The translations under genes and the position numbers were made by a program. This document shows, piece after piece, positions 9,058 to 19,856 of a stretch of 45,712 nt of DNA. The DNA comes from a virus. The notes beneath the pieces were generated by a model. That model made no database searches and had not been told where the DNA came from. It worked only from the letters and a program-made list of their open reading frames with translations. Location: IMG/VR virus record IMGVR_UViG_3300025085_000047, positions 1 through 45,712 of that record. One strand, 5' to 3'. Numbering within the stretch: the first letter of the stretch is position 1; every line of letters starts with the position of its first letter.

Positions 9058-12000
9058 GAGTAGTTTTTAAATTTAATATCGTTAATTTTTGTACCAACTG
9101 GTAAGATAGATGAGGCTTCTGATAAAATACTTGTACGTATTTGAGATCGTACACTTTCATCTGTTATAGAAAGATCGCGTATAACTATATCTATAGAGTT
9201 ACTTGAATTATGACGATCAAACTTGAAATATTTTTCTATTTGTGTTTTATTTACCCTCTGACCAGCTGGTAGAGATAATACAATATCATCAATCTTTTGC
9301 TCTAATAAATATAACGCATAAACTAGAGTAGTACTTATGGCTCGATCGTATACAAATAAATTTCTAACTTGCATATCTTTTGAGTAAAAATATTCCGGCT
9401 GTTTAAGGTAAGTAGATAGATCAGTGCCATCTTGAAAACCAGCAGATCCAATATATAATTCATCTTTAAATATATTTTGTATATGAAATTTACCTGGTGC
9501 AAGAGTTAGATTTTGATATAAATTACCATCTAAGTATAAAGTCATATTACCTTGAATACTATCAAATCTAAAAGTAAAATTATGATAGCCAGTTAGTAAG
9601 GTCGACGCATCAAAAGATATTGTTTTAGTTGTGTAATCTTCTGAATCTAAATAGTTTTGTAACGTTAACTTAAAATCTAATGTCTCAGCATCTAGAGTTC
9701 GATTTAATGTATTGTAATTAGTCATTCTTACACCACGTGTATTATTATCCCGCTTAATAGCAGTTTCATTATCACTATCAAAAAGTGGTGAAGCTAATAA
9801 GGGTTGTGTACCTATACCATTAACTATAAATAAATCTTTGTTATCAGCTTCGCAAAGTAAAACAGGATATTTAAATTGCTCACCACGTATATACTGATTA
9901 ACATAATCTATCGTTAATATAGAACCACTTGATAATGGTGTAGTACCTGTTGATGTTTGCGCGTCTCCAATATCAGCTGATAATCCAAATACTCCTGAAG
10001 TATTATATTGGAAGAGTTTGTTATCTGTTGCGATATGTATAGTGCTACCAATAATATTAATATCATTAATGTCTGTAGAAGATTTTAGAAACGATTCAGG
10101 ACCATTTCTAAAATTATGCTTTACAACATACTTATCTATTACATAAAATACAGTTTCATCGTTTTCCCATCTAGTTTTAGATCCAGGTAATTTATAATCT
10201 ACACCGTCTCTAATAATTACATTATCATATAAACAAAGTTCGTTTTTATAAACATCAAACTCTGCAGCAGTAATAGTTTGTGACTCTAACGTTAACACAT
10301 CTAAACGATGCACAGTTCCTGATGTATCTATAAAATCTATAAATTCATCTTCTTGGTGGTGGCCAATATAATTAAGAATATCTGAGGCGCATTCAAGTCT
10401 TAGTTTATTACCTTGCGCATCAACTCTATAAAATAGATTACCGTTACATGCTACGATAAACTCATCTAAAGCACCTCTTTTAAATAAATTTTTTATCTTA
10501 CGTATAAAGGTTACTTTATTTAATAATACATTATCACTATTATAAATGTATAACACGTTACCGCTTACTACATGAATAAAAGGAGTAGATGTTTGATCTT
10601 GAAACAATCCAAACCCTGCGTTCGTGTTGTTACCGAGTAACTGATAGCCTGTTTGTAAGTCCGGATCTATCCATAAATCAAAAGACATTGTAAATGATTT
10701 TGATTTATTAATACTTTCATAAACACTCAACTTTGAATAAAATGTACCATCAAAGTTGAATGTATTATCATCACAGGAGTAGCATATATTTTGAACTTCA
10801 CCACCTACTGTTTTTGATTTATAGTAGTTATCAAATGTAGACATAAGCGGTGATGATGATTCGACTATCTCTTTAATAGTATCTCTACCAACTCTTTCAT
10901 ACTTTAAACCTACACTAGGAGTAATAGCTACATCACTCTTCTTATCAAAAAACTTTTCTTTAACTAATAATTCATTAGTTACTTCTAGATCAATACTGTC
11001 TACACTGTCAATAAAGGAAGGAGTAAATAAAGCTGTACTTGATAGAGCTTCTAATTTAGTAATTTTATCAGGGTAGTAGTATCTATCAACCCAAACACCT
11101 TGTTGAGCTAAACTACCAGCGGAGAGCCACGTGCATAGGTATCTACCGTTATTGTATTGATCACTATGAGATCTCCTTACATATAATTTATCTGCTAAAA
11201 TAGGTGATGGTCCAGCAAAAGCTCCATTAGCCGTAAATGTTGAATCATTTACATTAAGACGCTCATAAGGATATATTGATGATGGAGCAGTGAAGAATGT
11301 ATCGGCGCCATTTTTAATTGCTATATCCTTATCGTAAAAAACATAATTTAATTGCAGTTTTTCAGTTCCTCTTTCTTGCTCATTACCAGAATGAAGTGTA
11401 TTATAATCTCTATAATCAAAACTAGGAATACCGAAAGGCGTATCGAACATATTTGACCCTCGTTTAATAAAGCTGTATTCTGACCTATTGTTATCAAGTG
11501 TGAGATAATTTAAATCTAACTTATCAGTAGATATAGTATTATAATTAGTATGCAGTAAGTATTGTCCTTTATTATCAAATATACTAGCTGTTGTATCAAT
11601 TATAAGATTGTCTCTCTTATCTTTATTATAGGATACAAACGCGTTGTCAATACTAGTAGGTACAGTATCGTTATTATAGTCAATAAAAATTAAATTATTA
11701 GAGTTTCTATTTAAACTACTACTAACCATTTGTGTAAATGTCAACGCGCTACCACTTAACGAAAGAACCTTAAGCTCATCATTAATAAATTTATAGATCT
11801 GTAAATATCCATCATCATCAATATTATATCTAAAAGTATCTAGTCTTTCACTTTTAACTAGAGATATGTCTTCATCATAATTATAGAAAACGACACTATT
11901 CGTGCCAGTATCATAATTTAAGAAATAATCAGATCTTCCGTTATTATGTTTAATACGTAATAATCTACTGTCTATAACTTCTAATTCAAAATTGTAGTTG

Positions 12001-12392
12001 TTCGCGAAAGTATTTACATCTTTTAAAGGCTTTACTCCTACAGGTTTTTGAACATCTGTTGCAGATACAGAATTCGTATTAAACATATAAATGTATTCGA
12101 GATCTTTATCTAACCCTCTATAAAAAGCTAATTTAGTGGTAACTGTTTGTAGGTTACTTGAATCCAGAGAAGATAACTCAATAAAATTAGATAGTAAATT
12201 CTTATCTGATAGATACAACGAAGAATAATTGTTAATTCTCGTATCTAAAGCGCCAGATAAAGCATTTATGCTTGTAACGTTAAACTGCTGCTCTAAATTA
12301 GATTTAGACTGTTTAAATGTAACAAATCTATCCGAATATGTTGCTTCTGGGAAAGCTATAGAGCTAACTGATTTATGTAATGTCGTTGCCAC
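9054..12392 (-). CDS. Large baseplate-region protein with ConA-like domains
   Basis: 1112 aa with a GTG start, supported by ATTAAATA 6 nt upstream. Two segments look like concanavalin A/LamG-type sandwiches. One is mid-protein (KSFTMSFDLWIDPDLQTGYQ). The other, near the C-terminus, reads GYHNFTFRFDSIQGNMTLYL followed by DGNLYQNL and LFVYDRAIS, the usual LamG ending. Between them are propeller-like strands. The last 65 residues (VNKTQIEKYFKF to the end) look like a separate attachment domain. ConA-like folds in tail proteins usually bind glycans or stabilise assemblies. It is co-transcribed with the propeller protein by an ATGA overlap. Specific role unknown. Confidence 0.6.
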   Translation of the reverse strand: MATTLHKSVSSIAFPEATYSDRFVTFKQSKSNLEQQFNVTSINALSGALDTRINNYSSLYLSDKNLLSNFIELSSLDSSNLQTVTTKLAFYRGLDKDLEYIYMFNTNSVSATDVQKPVGVKPLKDVNTFANNYNFELEVIDSRLLRIKHNNGRSDYFLNYDTGTNSVVFYNYDEDISLVKSERLDTFRYNIDDDGYLQIYKFINDELKVLSLSGSALTFTQMVSSSLNRNSNNLIFIDYNNDTVPTSIDNAFVSYNKDKRDNLIIDTTASIFDNKGQYLLHTNYNTISTDKLDLNYLTLDNNRSEYSFIKRGSNMFDTPFGIPSFDYRDYNTLHSGNEQERGTEKLQLNYVFYDKDIAIKNGADTFFTAPSSIYPYERLNVNDSTFTANGAFAGPSPILADKLYVRRSHSDQYNNGRYLCTWLSAGSLAQQGVWVDRYYYPDKITKLEALSSTALFTPSFIDSVDSIDLEVTNELLVKEKFFDKKSDVAITPSVGLKYERVGRDTIKEIVESSSPLMSTFDNYYKSKTVGGEVQNICYSCDDNTFNFDGTFYSKLSVYESINKSKSFTMSFDLWIDPDLQTGYQLLGNNTNAGFGLFQDQTSTPFIHVVSGNVLYIYNSDNVLLNKVTFIRKIKNLFKRGALDEFIVACNGNLFYRVDAQGNKLRLECASDILNYIGHHQEDEFIDFIDTSGTVHRLDVLTLESQTITAAEFDVYKNELCLYDNVIIRDGVDYKLPGSKTRWENDETVFYVIDKYVVKHNFRNGPESFLKSSTDINDINIIGSTIHIATDNKLFQYNTSGVFGLSADIGDAQTSTGTTPLSSGSILTIDYVNQYIRGEQFKYPVLLCEADNKDLFIVNGIGTQPLLASPLFDSDNETAIKRDNNTRGVRMTNYNTLNRTLDAETLDFKLTLQNYLDSEDYTTKTISFDASTLLTGYHNFTFRFDSIQGNMTLYLDGNLYQNLTLAPGKFHIQNIFKDELYIGSAGFQDGTDLSTYLKQPEYFYSKDMQVRNLFVYDRAISTTLVYALYLLEQKIDDIVLSLPAGQRVNKTQIEKYFKFDRHNSSNSIDIVIRDLSITDESVRSQIRTSILSEASSILPVGTKINDIKFKNYS

Positions 12393-12414
12393 TACATATA
12401 TTTAATACACCATA

Positions 12415-12933
12415 CTATTTTTGTAAGTATGTAATATATGTTTGTTTGTTAAATTTACTCTGTAAGTTGGCTATAGTATTGGAAGTAGATAGCGAATTCA
12501 TTTGAGTATTGTTAATGGCAAACTTTTTAATATTATCGTAGTATGACTCACTAACTAAAGTAAGTGGGTAGTAAATATCAGCATAAACACCATTAGAGTA
12601 ATAAATTAAAAGCTGAGCTGTTAGTGAGGTAAAATTTGAAGAAGGGTCTAAGGAAAATTCATGATTATAATCAGTCATCACACTACCACCCAACTTACCA
12701 TATATAAGCTCGTTAAATATAGTTTTCTCTTTATAGTTATAAACTAAATCTTTCTTGTAATTTTCTATAGTAGAATCGCCCCAGTTTATTTCTAAGGATA
12801 TAGCATCATTTACTTCTTCATTTACGCCGGTCAGAATAAACTGCAATGTTGAATCTCCTTTGAGATATAACTCTTCGTTTTTTAGAGTGTTGTTACTATA
12901 AATTGAACTTAGATTGACGTATACAGTATTCAT
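12415..12933 (-). CDS. Small structural protein with PKD-like domain
   Basis: 172 aa. The segment SLEINWGDSTIENY followed by TDYNHEFSL fits an Ig-like PKD domain (WxFGDG...HxY pattern, here INWGDS...YNHEF). The C-terminal 40 residues are Ser/Asn/Thr-rich and probably helical. The ATG overlaps the stop of the 973-aa gene upstream (ATGA), so it is translationally coupled. A similar and clearer PKD domain is found in the protein encoded at 15866-18001. Probably a minor component joining the two large baseplate proteins; inference from context. Confidence 0.55.
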   Translation of the reverse strand: MNTVYVNLSSIYSNNTLKNEELYLKGDSTLQFILTGVNEEVNDAISLEINWGDSTIENYKKDLVYNYKEKTIFNELIYGKLGGSVMTDYNHEFSLDPSSNFTSLTAQLLIYYSNGVYADIYYPLTLVSESYYDNIKKFAINNTQMNSLSTSNTIANLQSKFNKQTYITYLQK

Positions 12934-15851
12934 GCTGATAATATAAAGTTGTTTGTGTTAAAGCTTCCTGAGTTAGCGCTAATTTCTGCAAATAACGACT
13001 TACTGCCAAAGGTTGATGAACGAATAAGACTATTTGTAGTATCATATCTAGATATATTACTAATAGCTAATGTATTATTTTCTATAGTAAAGTCAATATC
13101 AAAGAAGTGGGATAATTCATTAATATCATTAACAATATAAGTTAATTTGAATAAATTGTTTACACTGTTAAACGTTAGACGAGGGGTAATAATCTCCTCT
13201 GGGGTAAAATTGTTATTTTCAGCTCCAGAAACGCTAACTTGAAATGTAGTTATTATATCTTCTGTTATACTATCCGGAAACACTTTTTCATTGGTATTAT
13301 TACTAAGATTATATTCGTAAATACTCGGAATAACTGACCAGTAATTTTTAGCATTATCCCCTGTAACTGCAGTAAACTTAGTAAAGTAAGCTTTATTTGA
13401 AGTTTCTACAAATAGTCTATTTGAAAAGACTTCTAGCTTGTTAGCAGAATTAATAGAGAATAGTGTATTATTATTAGATGAAATAATAAACTCACTACCA
13501 TCGTAGTTTATAACATCAATAACTAAGTTATTAGGAGTCTCTATAAATATATTATCACCTATAATATCAAAATCTATAGCATGATTAAAGATATCATATT
13601 GAACTGAATCGCTATATTTGCTAAAGGTTAGTTCTAATGCAGACTGTACCGGTGCCGATGTAGAGAAGCTTTGATTTTTTACATATAGAGCACCCTCTAA
13701 ACTCCTACGCTCTTCTTTAGTAAGTAGATTACCTGTAGATGAAATTGCTAACGTGGTAGTCGCTCGTGAATCTACACTATCTATATAACGATATTCCTTT
13801 TCATAATTAAAGTCGTTATCAAGTGATAAATCATCCGCAAAATAACCGCAATCATAATAACGGTAAGTAAAATCAGTAGCAGATAGGTAGTTTTTAACGT
13901 CAGTTAGAAAGTTAAACTCCACCTCACCTGTTATAATAGATTGTTCCAATTCTGAAGTGATTGTACTTAGTGGAGTTTGATCAGTAGTAACTGATATGTC
14001 AACAGGAAATGTAGCATCTGCGTAAATGGAATAATAATAGTTACGTGGACCTGGAAAACGAGGATCCCAACCATCAAACGGCTCAGGTAAAGGGGCTCCA
14101 TCTAAAAAGGTAAAAGCACCACCATCTCTATACTCAGGTATTATATTTCTTACTGAATCTGCTAATTCTTGATATGGGAAAAATTCTCTAAAGTATAAAG
14201 TATAAAAATCTTTTAGTACAGAGTAACCATTTGTATTAGCAGTAAGACCTGATCTTATAGTAGTGCCGTTTCTTGATGCTGTAGAATAGTCGAAATTATA
14301 ACCTTCGTAAATATCATAGAAAGTGTGTCCGTTAAGTAGTAAGTTTAAGATATTAGTGTTTGCTGGCTCTATACGGGCTTTCGGTAGGCTAGACTTAAAT
14401 AACGCATATTCATTACCATAAGAATCAAACTGATATTTTGAAATAGCACCTTCATTATACAAATCAGAAAAATTTAACTTTTCACTAATAGTATTTAGAT
14501 TTAGTAATTCTGATGTAGATCTTTCTTTAGTAGTGTAAGATTCAAACGTACTAGCTTTATTATCTATTAAAGGGTCACCTGCGGCGAGTCCACTAGAAAC
14601 GTTTCTAGAATTTTTTCTATTATTAATTCTAAATTGTATAGGGTAAGCACTTTGTGGATTAGTAGATACGTTACCATATAAGTCAGGATCTGGAAAAACG
14701 TAAAAGAAATCACTTTCTAAGTTTTCACTATCTAATGTATAGCTATAATTATCAGCGTTAAGTTTAAATAATCCTATATCATCTGGTTCGAAAAATAATC
14801 CAACATCTCGTAATAACTTTGCATCGTTACTAACTACTGTAGCTGTATCGGCAGTTTGTAAGTTAAGAAGATTGTTTGTTGGATTATCTGATTGAATTAG
14901 TAATCCAGAAACAGCTGGTGTTACAGAAGTATCTAAAAAATAAATATCTGTACCAATATACTTACTAAACAACTGACGTTTGAGTCTATAAAGATCTGAT
15001 ATAGTTAAATTACCTTTGGTTTCGTTGTTAAATAGCTCAGCTAGAGGGTTATCTGGATCGCAAATATCGTCGAACGTGTCTACTGTTATAGTAGGAGGGT
15101 TAATTTTAAATGCCTCGAGTCCAGATAAGAAGTTTGTAGTAGTTAATGCCTCTATACCTAACGGATCTAAATAGTATTTTGCATCTATATCATTAATATT
15201 ACTAGAATATAACTCAGCTCTTGTATCATCTTCATCCGTTGGCGTTCTAGGTAGATCGAAATAACTCCCATACACATCAATATATTCTTCTATATTGATA
15301 CCAAGCTTAGCAGTGACACTATCGATATCAAAGGTTTTAGCATTTAAGGTATCTTCGGCAGTTAGTATATAGTTGTATATGTTATCAAAAATAGCTTTTT
15401 CAACACCTGTCGTACTACCTTTAAGCTTATTTCTTTCTATTACATACTTACCTTCATCGCGCCTCTTTTTATAGAAAAGAGCAACCTCTTTTAGTTTATT
15501 GGCGAAGAATGGAATCGCAATATCTAAATCTGCAGGATCAGTAAAATCGATTTTTTGTAGAAATCTCTTTTCATTCTCTGTAGTATAGCTAATTACTATC
15601 TCTTCTATAAACTCCCTATAATAATCTTTAAAGAGGTTGATCTGTTCTGTTTTAGATACATCTTTTAAAGAGTAATACTTTTTTAAGTATGCAGTATAAA
15701 AAGAGCTATATTCTTCTGGTGAGTAATCAACATTAGTATATTGAATAAAATCAAGAAAAGAGAAAGGTGATATAGTATCCCTCGGATCATCTACCTCTGG
15801 ATTAGTTATAGAGTAATTAACTTTTACTTCTCTGTAATTTTCTTCAACCAT
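12930..15851 (-). CDS. Large baseplate-region protein, function unknown
   Basis: 973 aa, no family recognised. The N-terminal 200 residues are charged and helical (YTAYLKKYYSLKDVSKTEQ, FFANKLKEVALFYKKRR). The remainder is beta-rich and full of Asp, Asn, Ser and Tyr. Its size and place shortly after gp6 in the transcription order recall T4 gp7 (about 1030 aa, wedge), but no sequence similarity is evident, so this is a positional guess. The stop is TGA within the next gene's start. Probably baseplate wedge or periphery. Confidence 0.55.
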   Translation of the reverse strand: MVEENYREVKVNYSITNPEVDDPRDTISPFSFLDFIQYTNVDYSPEEYSSFYTAYLKKYYSLKDVSKTEQINLFKDYYREFIEEIVISYTTENEKRFLQKIDFTDPADLDIAIPFFANKLKEVALFYKKRRDEGKYVIERNKLKGSTTGVEKAIFDNIYNYILTAEDTLNAKTFDIDSVTAKLGINIEEYIDVYGSYFDLPRTPTDEDDTRAELYSSNINDIDAKYYLDPLGIEALTTTNFLSGLEAFKINPPTITVDTFDDICDPDNPLAELFNNETKGNLTISDLYRLKRQLFSKYIGTDIYFLDTSVTPAVSGLLIQSDNPTNNLLNLQTADTATVVSNDAKLLRDVGLFFEPDDIGLFKLNADNYSYTLDSENLESDFFYVFPDPDLYGNVSTNPQSAYPIQFRINNRKNSRNVSSGLAAGDPLIDNKASTFESYTTKERSTSELLNLNTISEKLNFSDLYNEGAISKYQFDSYGNEYALFKSSLPKARIEPANTNILNLLLNGHTFYDIYEGYNFDYSTASRNGTTIRSGLTANTNGYSVLKDFYTLYFREFFPYQELADSVRNIIPEYRDGGAFTFLDGAPLPEPFDGWDPRFPGPRNYYYSIYADATFPVDISVTTDQTPLSTITSELEQSIITGEVEFNFLTDVKNYLSATDFTYRYYDCGYFADDLSLDNDFNYEKEYRYIDSVDSRATTTLAISSTGNLLTKEERRSLEGALYVKNQSFSTSAPVQSALELTFSKYSDSVQYDIFNHAIDFDIIGDNIFIETPNNLVIDVINYDGSEFIISSNNNTLFSINSANKLEVFSNRLFVETSNKAYFTKFTAVTGDNAKNYWSVIPSIYEYNLSNNTNEKVFPDSITEDIITTFQVSVSGAENNNFTPEEIITPRLTFNSVNNLFKLTYIVNDINELSHFFDIDFTIENNTLAISNISRYDTTNSLIRSSTFGSKSLFAEISANSGSFNTNNFILSA

Positions 15852-15865
15852 ATGTTTATAAGTTA

Positions 15866-18001
15866 TTAAAATAGATCCAATCCATCGTATAATGCATTAG
15901 CGAAGATGTTTGATACTATACCGTTGTCTTGCGTCCAGTCACTATATGATGACATGTTATGTGTTATTGTTGTGTTACCATCACTGAAGTTTATAATCGA
16001 TCCAGTAATATCCCCTGTTAACTCTTTTTGATAATAGAAGTTATATATATCAAATATACTTCTACCTCCTCCAGATAAAATAGGCCAGCCCCATGAAGCA
16101 TCAAAAGCGCTTAAAATATAATAATTATTAGCAGTACCAACGCTCGCGACCATTGACCCTGTTGATGAACTATAGAATAACCCAGGATCTGTAAATAGAG
16201 TAGGGCTTTGTGAGGCAGATAGAGGTAAGTTTGTGTTAAGAGCTACATAAGTACCACTATACTTTTCGAATCCAACAATTATATCACCCGGTACCACCTT
16301 GCTAGTTATGGTAAGTCTATCACCTAAATTTTGCCCATAAATTTCACTTTCCCTATATCCAAAAGTATTATAATCTTCATTGTTTAAATTTCTATAACCA
16401 AATAATTTACTCTTACTTAAAGAGAGTAAATCAACCAATCGCTTGAGCTTAGGAGGAAAAGAGTATTTAGGTATAGCAGGTAAATCGATAGTCTCTAGTA
16501 ATGAAGCTAATTGATCAACATTAGCAGTATCAATAACACTATTATTATCTAAGAAGTTTTGGATTTTTTCGTATGTACTCTTACCTATACTCGTTTGAGC
16601 AGAGCTAAGATCGCCGAATATGCTACCTAAGAAATCATTCATAAGTACAGGTGCATCATTAAATAAAGGCTGCTGTACTACTTCCGCGAACGTGTTTTTA
16701 AAGTCTATATCCTCGTTTTGTTTAGCAACGACGTAATAGCTACTTGGATGTATCGTAAAGGTATTACTAGCTCCGGATAAGGTAGTTGAATTGTAAACAG
16801 TGTATGCAGAAAGATATACATTTGTTAAATCTGCATCGTTAGTGGTAGTAAAATAACCTTTAAAGAAGCTACCTCTATCTAATGTGGATAGCTCTTGAAA
16901 ATTAGATGTAAATGTAGCGTTATAATTAGTAGCCCCATCCGTTAAGACAATATTAAGAACTGGTGATGATGGTACAGCACTAAGTAACGGTAAATTTTTA
17001 AGGGTATTAAAATTACTATCCTTTACTTTAACTACAAAAGCTATTTTAGTATTAGCAAATTTACTACTGTTAATATTAAAGCTCGTAATAGCTGAACCTT
17101 CACCATCTATACCATTTGAAGATATAGATAAGGAATTATAATCTTCGTTAGCAGAAAGAGATGTAGATAAAGCATAACTAGTTGTATTAGTATGAGTAAA
17201 TATATCCCCTGTTTTATAACCAAATATTAAATTATAATCTTCTAGATAATCACCTTTAAAGTAAACATCACCGGTACCAGATAATCCTGCAAATACACCA
17301 CTAGGGTCGGTTGATGTAGTATTCACTAAATTGTTACTACTATCTAACTTAACATAAATATTTGTATCATCTGTTGTTACTTTATTAACCTCTACAGACT
17401 CAACAACGTTATTTGTTGTTAGATATTGATAGAAAGATGTATACGGGTATAGATGACCATATGTATCGTTAATAAGATCTCTAGAAAAATAATCTCTATC
17501 TATACCACTACTACCGGATGCATAAGGAGTAATTGTAGGCACACCACTTTCAACAGATCTATAAGAATTAAATCGAGTAATTTCGATAGCTGGCCCCGTT
17601 AAAGCACTTTCTTTTCCTGTTAAAGAATTGTTAACAGTAGATATTAAAAGTTTATCTTCTATGTAGTCTGAGATATCTACCTTTACACTAAATGTATCAT
17701 AATACCCTGTACCTTCACCATCATATAAATAGCATGTAACTTTATATCTACCAGGTGTAGTATACGCATGACTAGCAGTTATGGTCTCTGTGGTAGTACC
17801 ATCACCAAAATCCCAAACCAACCGCTTATTACTTATAAAGTCTTCAATACCGTCTGTTAGATTTGGTATAAATGTAAGAGGTGTAATAGGAAGAGCATAA
17901 CTAGAGTAGGATTCTTGACCAGTATAATCCCTTACGTAAAAGAAGTTATATAAGAGATCAAACTCACCAGAGCTGTCTAGCTGTAATGCACTTAGAGACA
18001 T
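15866..18001 (-). CDS. PKD-domain baseplate-region protein
   Basis: 711 aa. Residues about 55-110 form a textbook PKD domain: KRLVWDFGDGTTTE, ASHAYTTPGRYKVTCYL, YDGEGTGYYDTF. The rest is Ser/Thr/Asn-rich beta sequence with a helical stretch near residues 465-540 (STYEKIQNFLDNNSV, KLKRLVDLLSLSK). It follows gp6 directly in the message. ATTAAATA and an AAAGG stretch lie just before the ATG at 18001. PKD domains are protein- or glycan-binding Ig-like folds used as spacers. Probably a wedge-associated structural protein; partner unknown. Confidence 0.65.
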   Translation of the reverse strand: MSLSALQLDSSGEFDLLYNFFYVRDYTGQESYSSYALPITPLTFIPNLTDGIEDFISNKRLVWDFGDGTTTETITASHAYTTPGRYKVTCYLYDGEGTGYYDTFSVKVDISDYIEDKLLISTVNNSLTGKESALTGPAIEITRFNSYRSVESGVPTITPYASGSSGIDRDYFSRDLINDTYGHLYPYTSFYQYLTTNNVVESVEVNKVTTDDTNIYVKLDSSNNLVNTTSTDPSGVFAGLSGTGDVYFKGDYLEDYNLIFGYKTGDIFTHTNTTSYALSTSLSANEDYNSLSISSNGIDGEGSAITSFNINSSKFANTKIAFVVKVKDSNFNTLKNLPLLSAVPSSPVLNIVLTDGATNYNATFTSNFQELSTLDRGSFFKGYFTTTNDADLTNVYLSAYTVYNSTTLSGASNTFTIHPSSYYVVAKQNEDIDFKNTFAEVVQQPLFNDAPVLMNDFLGSIFGDLSSAQTSIGKSTYEKIQNFLDNNSVIDTANVDQLASLLETIDLPAIPKYSFPPKLKRLVDLLSLSKSKLFGYRNLNNEDYNTFGYRESEIYGQNLGDRLTITSKVVPGDIIVGFEKYSGTYVALNTNLPLSASQSPTLFTDPGLFYSSSTGSMVASVGTANNYYILSAFDASWGWPILSGGGRSIFDIYNFYYQKELTGDITGSIINFSDGNTTITHNMSSYSDWTQDNGIVSNIFANALYDGLDLF

Positions 18002-18017
18002 ATACCTTTATTTAATA

Positions 18018-19856
18018 TCAAAGCCTCTGTATTGCAATTTTACTTGGGATATTTGATATTTCGTAAAAGTAAGCAAATTCAAAATCTTGGAGATTATAGT
18101 CTTGAGTTTGTATAAGGTTATCTTCTAATCTATAATCCGGATTCCAAACTATAAAGCTTAAATTTGGTGTAACGTTATCACCATTTACAGTGTCTATGCT
18201 AATAACACCATCGATGTTAAGTATATCTCTCGATATATTACCTGTCTCTACATTACCCCCTAACTGTATAAGATCAAAATATTTTAAAAATATGTTAAGA
18301 ACTTTTGTTCTTATTGAGCTACTACTCGCTGCAATATTCTGATCAACACTCAAACGTATAAACGAGTCATTAATTATATCATCTAATTTATCAGGATCGT
18401 CTTGTATTGCTGAGCTACCTACCCCAAAGCTGATAGCTTTAAATATTGGATCTGCAACTACGACATTATGAGTCACGTCCTTTTTATCTATACAAAAATT
18501 ACTTATTATTTGCTTTTGAGCGGGATTTAAGTAATTGGGTATTTGTTCGTTTATTACTGGTTGGTTAGACGGTACAGTATAAACATAGACGTTATTAAAA
18601 TTAGTTGATGTAGAAAATCCTACTTGACTTAGCAATACCCGCCCATCATCGTTAGGTCGATCTAACCCGATTCTATTAAAATACCGTAGATATTGGCCAG
18701 TGTAATCGTTATTATCAAGTACCTTGACATCTTTAGTTATATTATTAAAGCTACGATTAATTTGTGTCTCATAATCCGTCTTTGAAACTAACCTGTTTTG
18801 TGTTGAAAAGATTTTAGGTGCGTTATCGCGTATTTGATCAACCGTTTCAGCTTTTTTAACTGGAGTTGATTGATATTGGTTTGATATAAGTATGTTATTT
18901 TTATTAGAAGTACCTATAAGATTTGTACCTTCATCATAAATGTAATTAGATATTGTATTAAACGCAGGTGATGAATAAAAATTAAAGGTAGCGTTAGTTA
19001 TAGAATTAGGACTAGCTATAGCTATTTCATTGTTAGATGTGATATAAAATATTAAAACAGTATCATTAGCGTTTAACTTTCTACCGTTACTATTATTACC
19101 AAATCGGAAATCATAGTTTCCATTCTCGTTAAACTTTTTTTCATAAGAGGTAGCAGTAGGTGACTCTAAAAATAACGAAACTGACTCCTTCCATTCAGAC
19201 CAAACCAATGTATCAACATCTTTAACAAATACTCTAAATGTATTATCTGATATAAACTGCTTATCGTTAACTGTTCTTGTTGGTTCAACTATTTGTTGTG
19301 TAGTGAATGTATCGACTAAAGTTATAGTTTCATAAGGCTCGCCTATTGCGCTATACCTAGCTTCTGTTATTGCTCCTTGATATAAAGTATTATTACTTAC
19401 TGATACTGCCTCTAATACAGTATCTGTTATCTTTTGAAATGTTATATCATCTAGAGTTGAGTATGTAAATCCATTAACATCTACTGAAGAAAAGCGAGGA
19501 ACTGTATAAACATTAGAATTTAAATTACGTACGTCTAAATTAAAGTTAAGTAGTGATGTTTGATCTCCTTGAGGCTTGTAACCAATATTAGAAACAAGCT
19601 TGCTCATATTATCATAAATAGTTGCGGTATTAAATGTTGACTCGTTAGAGGTAGTATTAAGCTGAAATAGTAATACGTGATACATATACGAGACAACATC
19701 AATAAAAGCGCTGAAGTTAGAACCTTCAAAATTTTGATCTGTGAATGTTTCGTTCTCGTTTAACCTATCTATGATTAACGACTTAAGACTAGTCGCATCA
19801 AAGCTAAGATACGCATTTTTCGGTAATTTATAATCTGTAAAATTTTCTAAACTCAT
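18018..19856 (-). CDS. Baseplate wedge protein gp6-like
   Basis: 612 aa, close to T4 gp6 (660 aa). The N-terminus has the gp6/baseplate J-type signature: FDATSLKSLIIDRLNENETF, FSAFIDVVSYMYHVLLFQLN, YDNMSKLVSNIGYKPQG. Later segments (RTVNDKQFISDNTFRVFVKD, NGNYDFRFGNNSNGRKL, DQIRDNAPKIFSTQNRLVSK, DYETQINRSF) are also typical of the family. In T4, gp6 forms the ring that ties the wedges together around the hub. The ATG overlaps the stop of the gp25 gene, the usual gene order gp25-gp6. High confidence. Confidence 0.88.
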   Translation of the reverse strand: MSLENFTDYKLPKNAYLSFDATSLKSLIIDRLNENETFTDQNFEGSNFSAFIDVVSYMYHVLLFQLNTTSNESTFNTATIYDNMSKLVSNIGYKPQGDQTSLLNFNLDVRNLNSNVYTVPRFSSVDVNGFTYSTLDDITFQKITDTVLEAVSVSNNTLYQGAITEARYSAIGEPYETITLVDTFTTQQIVEPTRTVNDKQFISDNTFRVFVKDVDTLVWSEWKESVSLFLESPTATSYEKKFNENGNYDFRFGNNSNGRKLNANDTVLIFYITSNNEIAIASPNSITNATFNFYSSPAFNTISNYIYDEGTNLIGTSNKNNILISNQYQSTPVKKAETVDQIRDNAPKIFSTQNRLVSKTDYETQINRSFNNITKDVKVLDNNDYTGQYLRYFNRIGLDRPNDDGRVLLSQVGFSTSTNFNNVYVYTVPSNQPVINEQIPNYLNPAQKQIISNFCIDKKDVTHNVVVADPIFKAISFGVGSSAIQDDPDKLDDIINDSFIRLSVDQNIAASSSSIRTKVLNIFLKYFDLIQLGGNVETGNISRDILNIDGVISIDTVNGDNVTPNLSFIVWNPDYRLEDNLIQTQDYNLQDFEFAYFYEISNIPSKIAIQRL

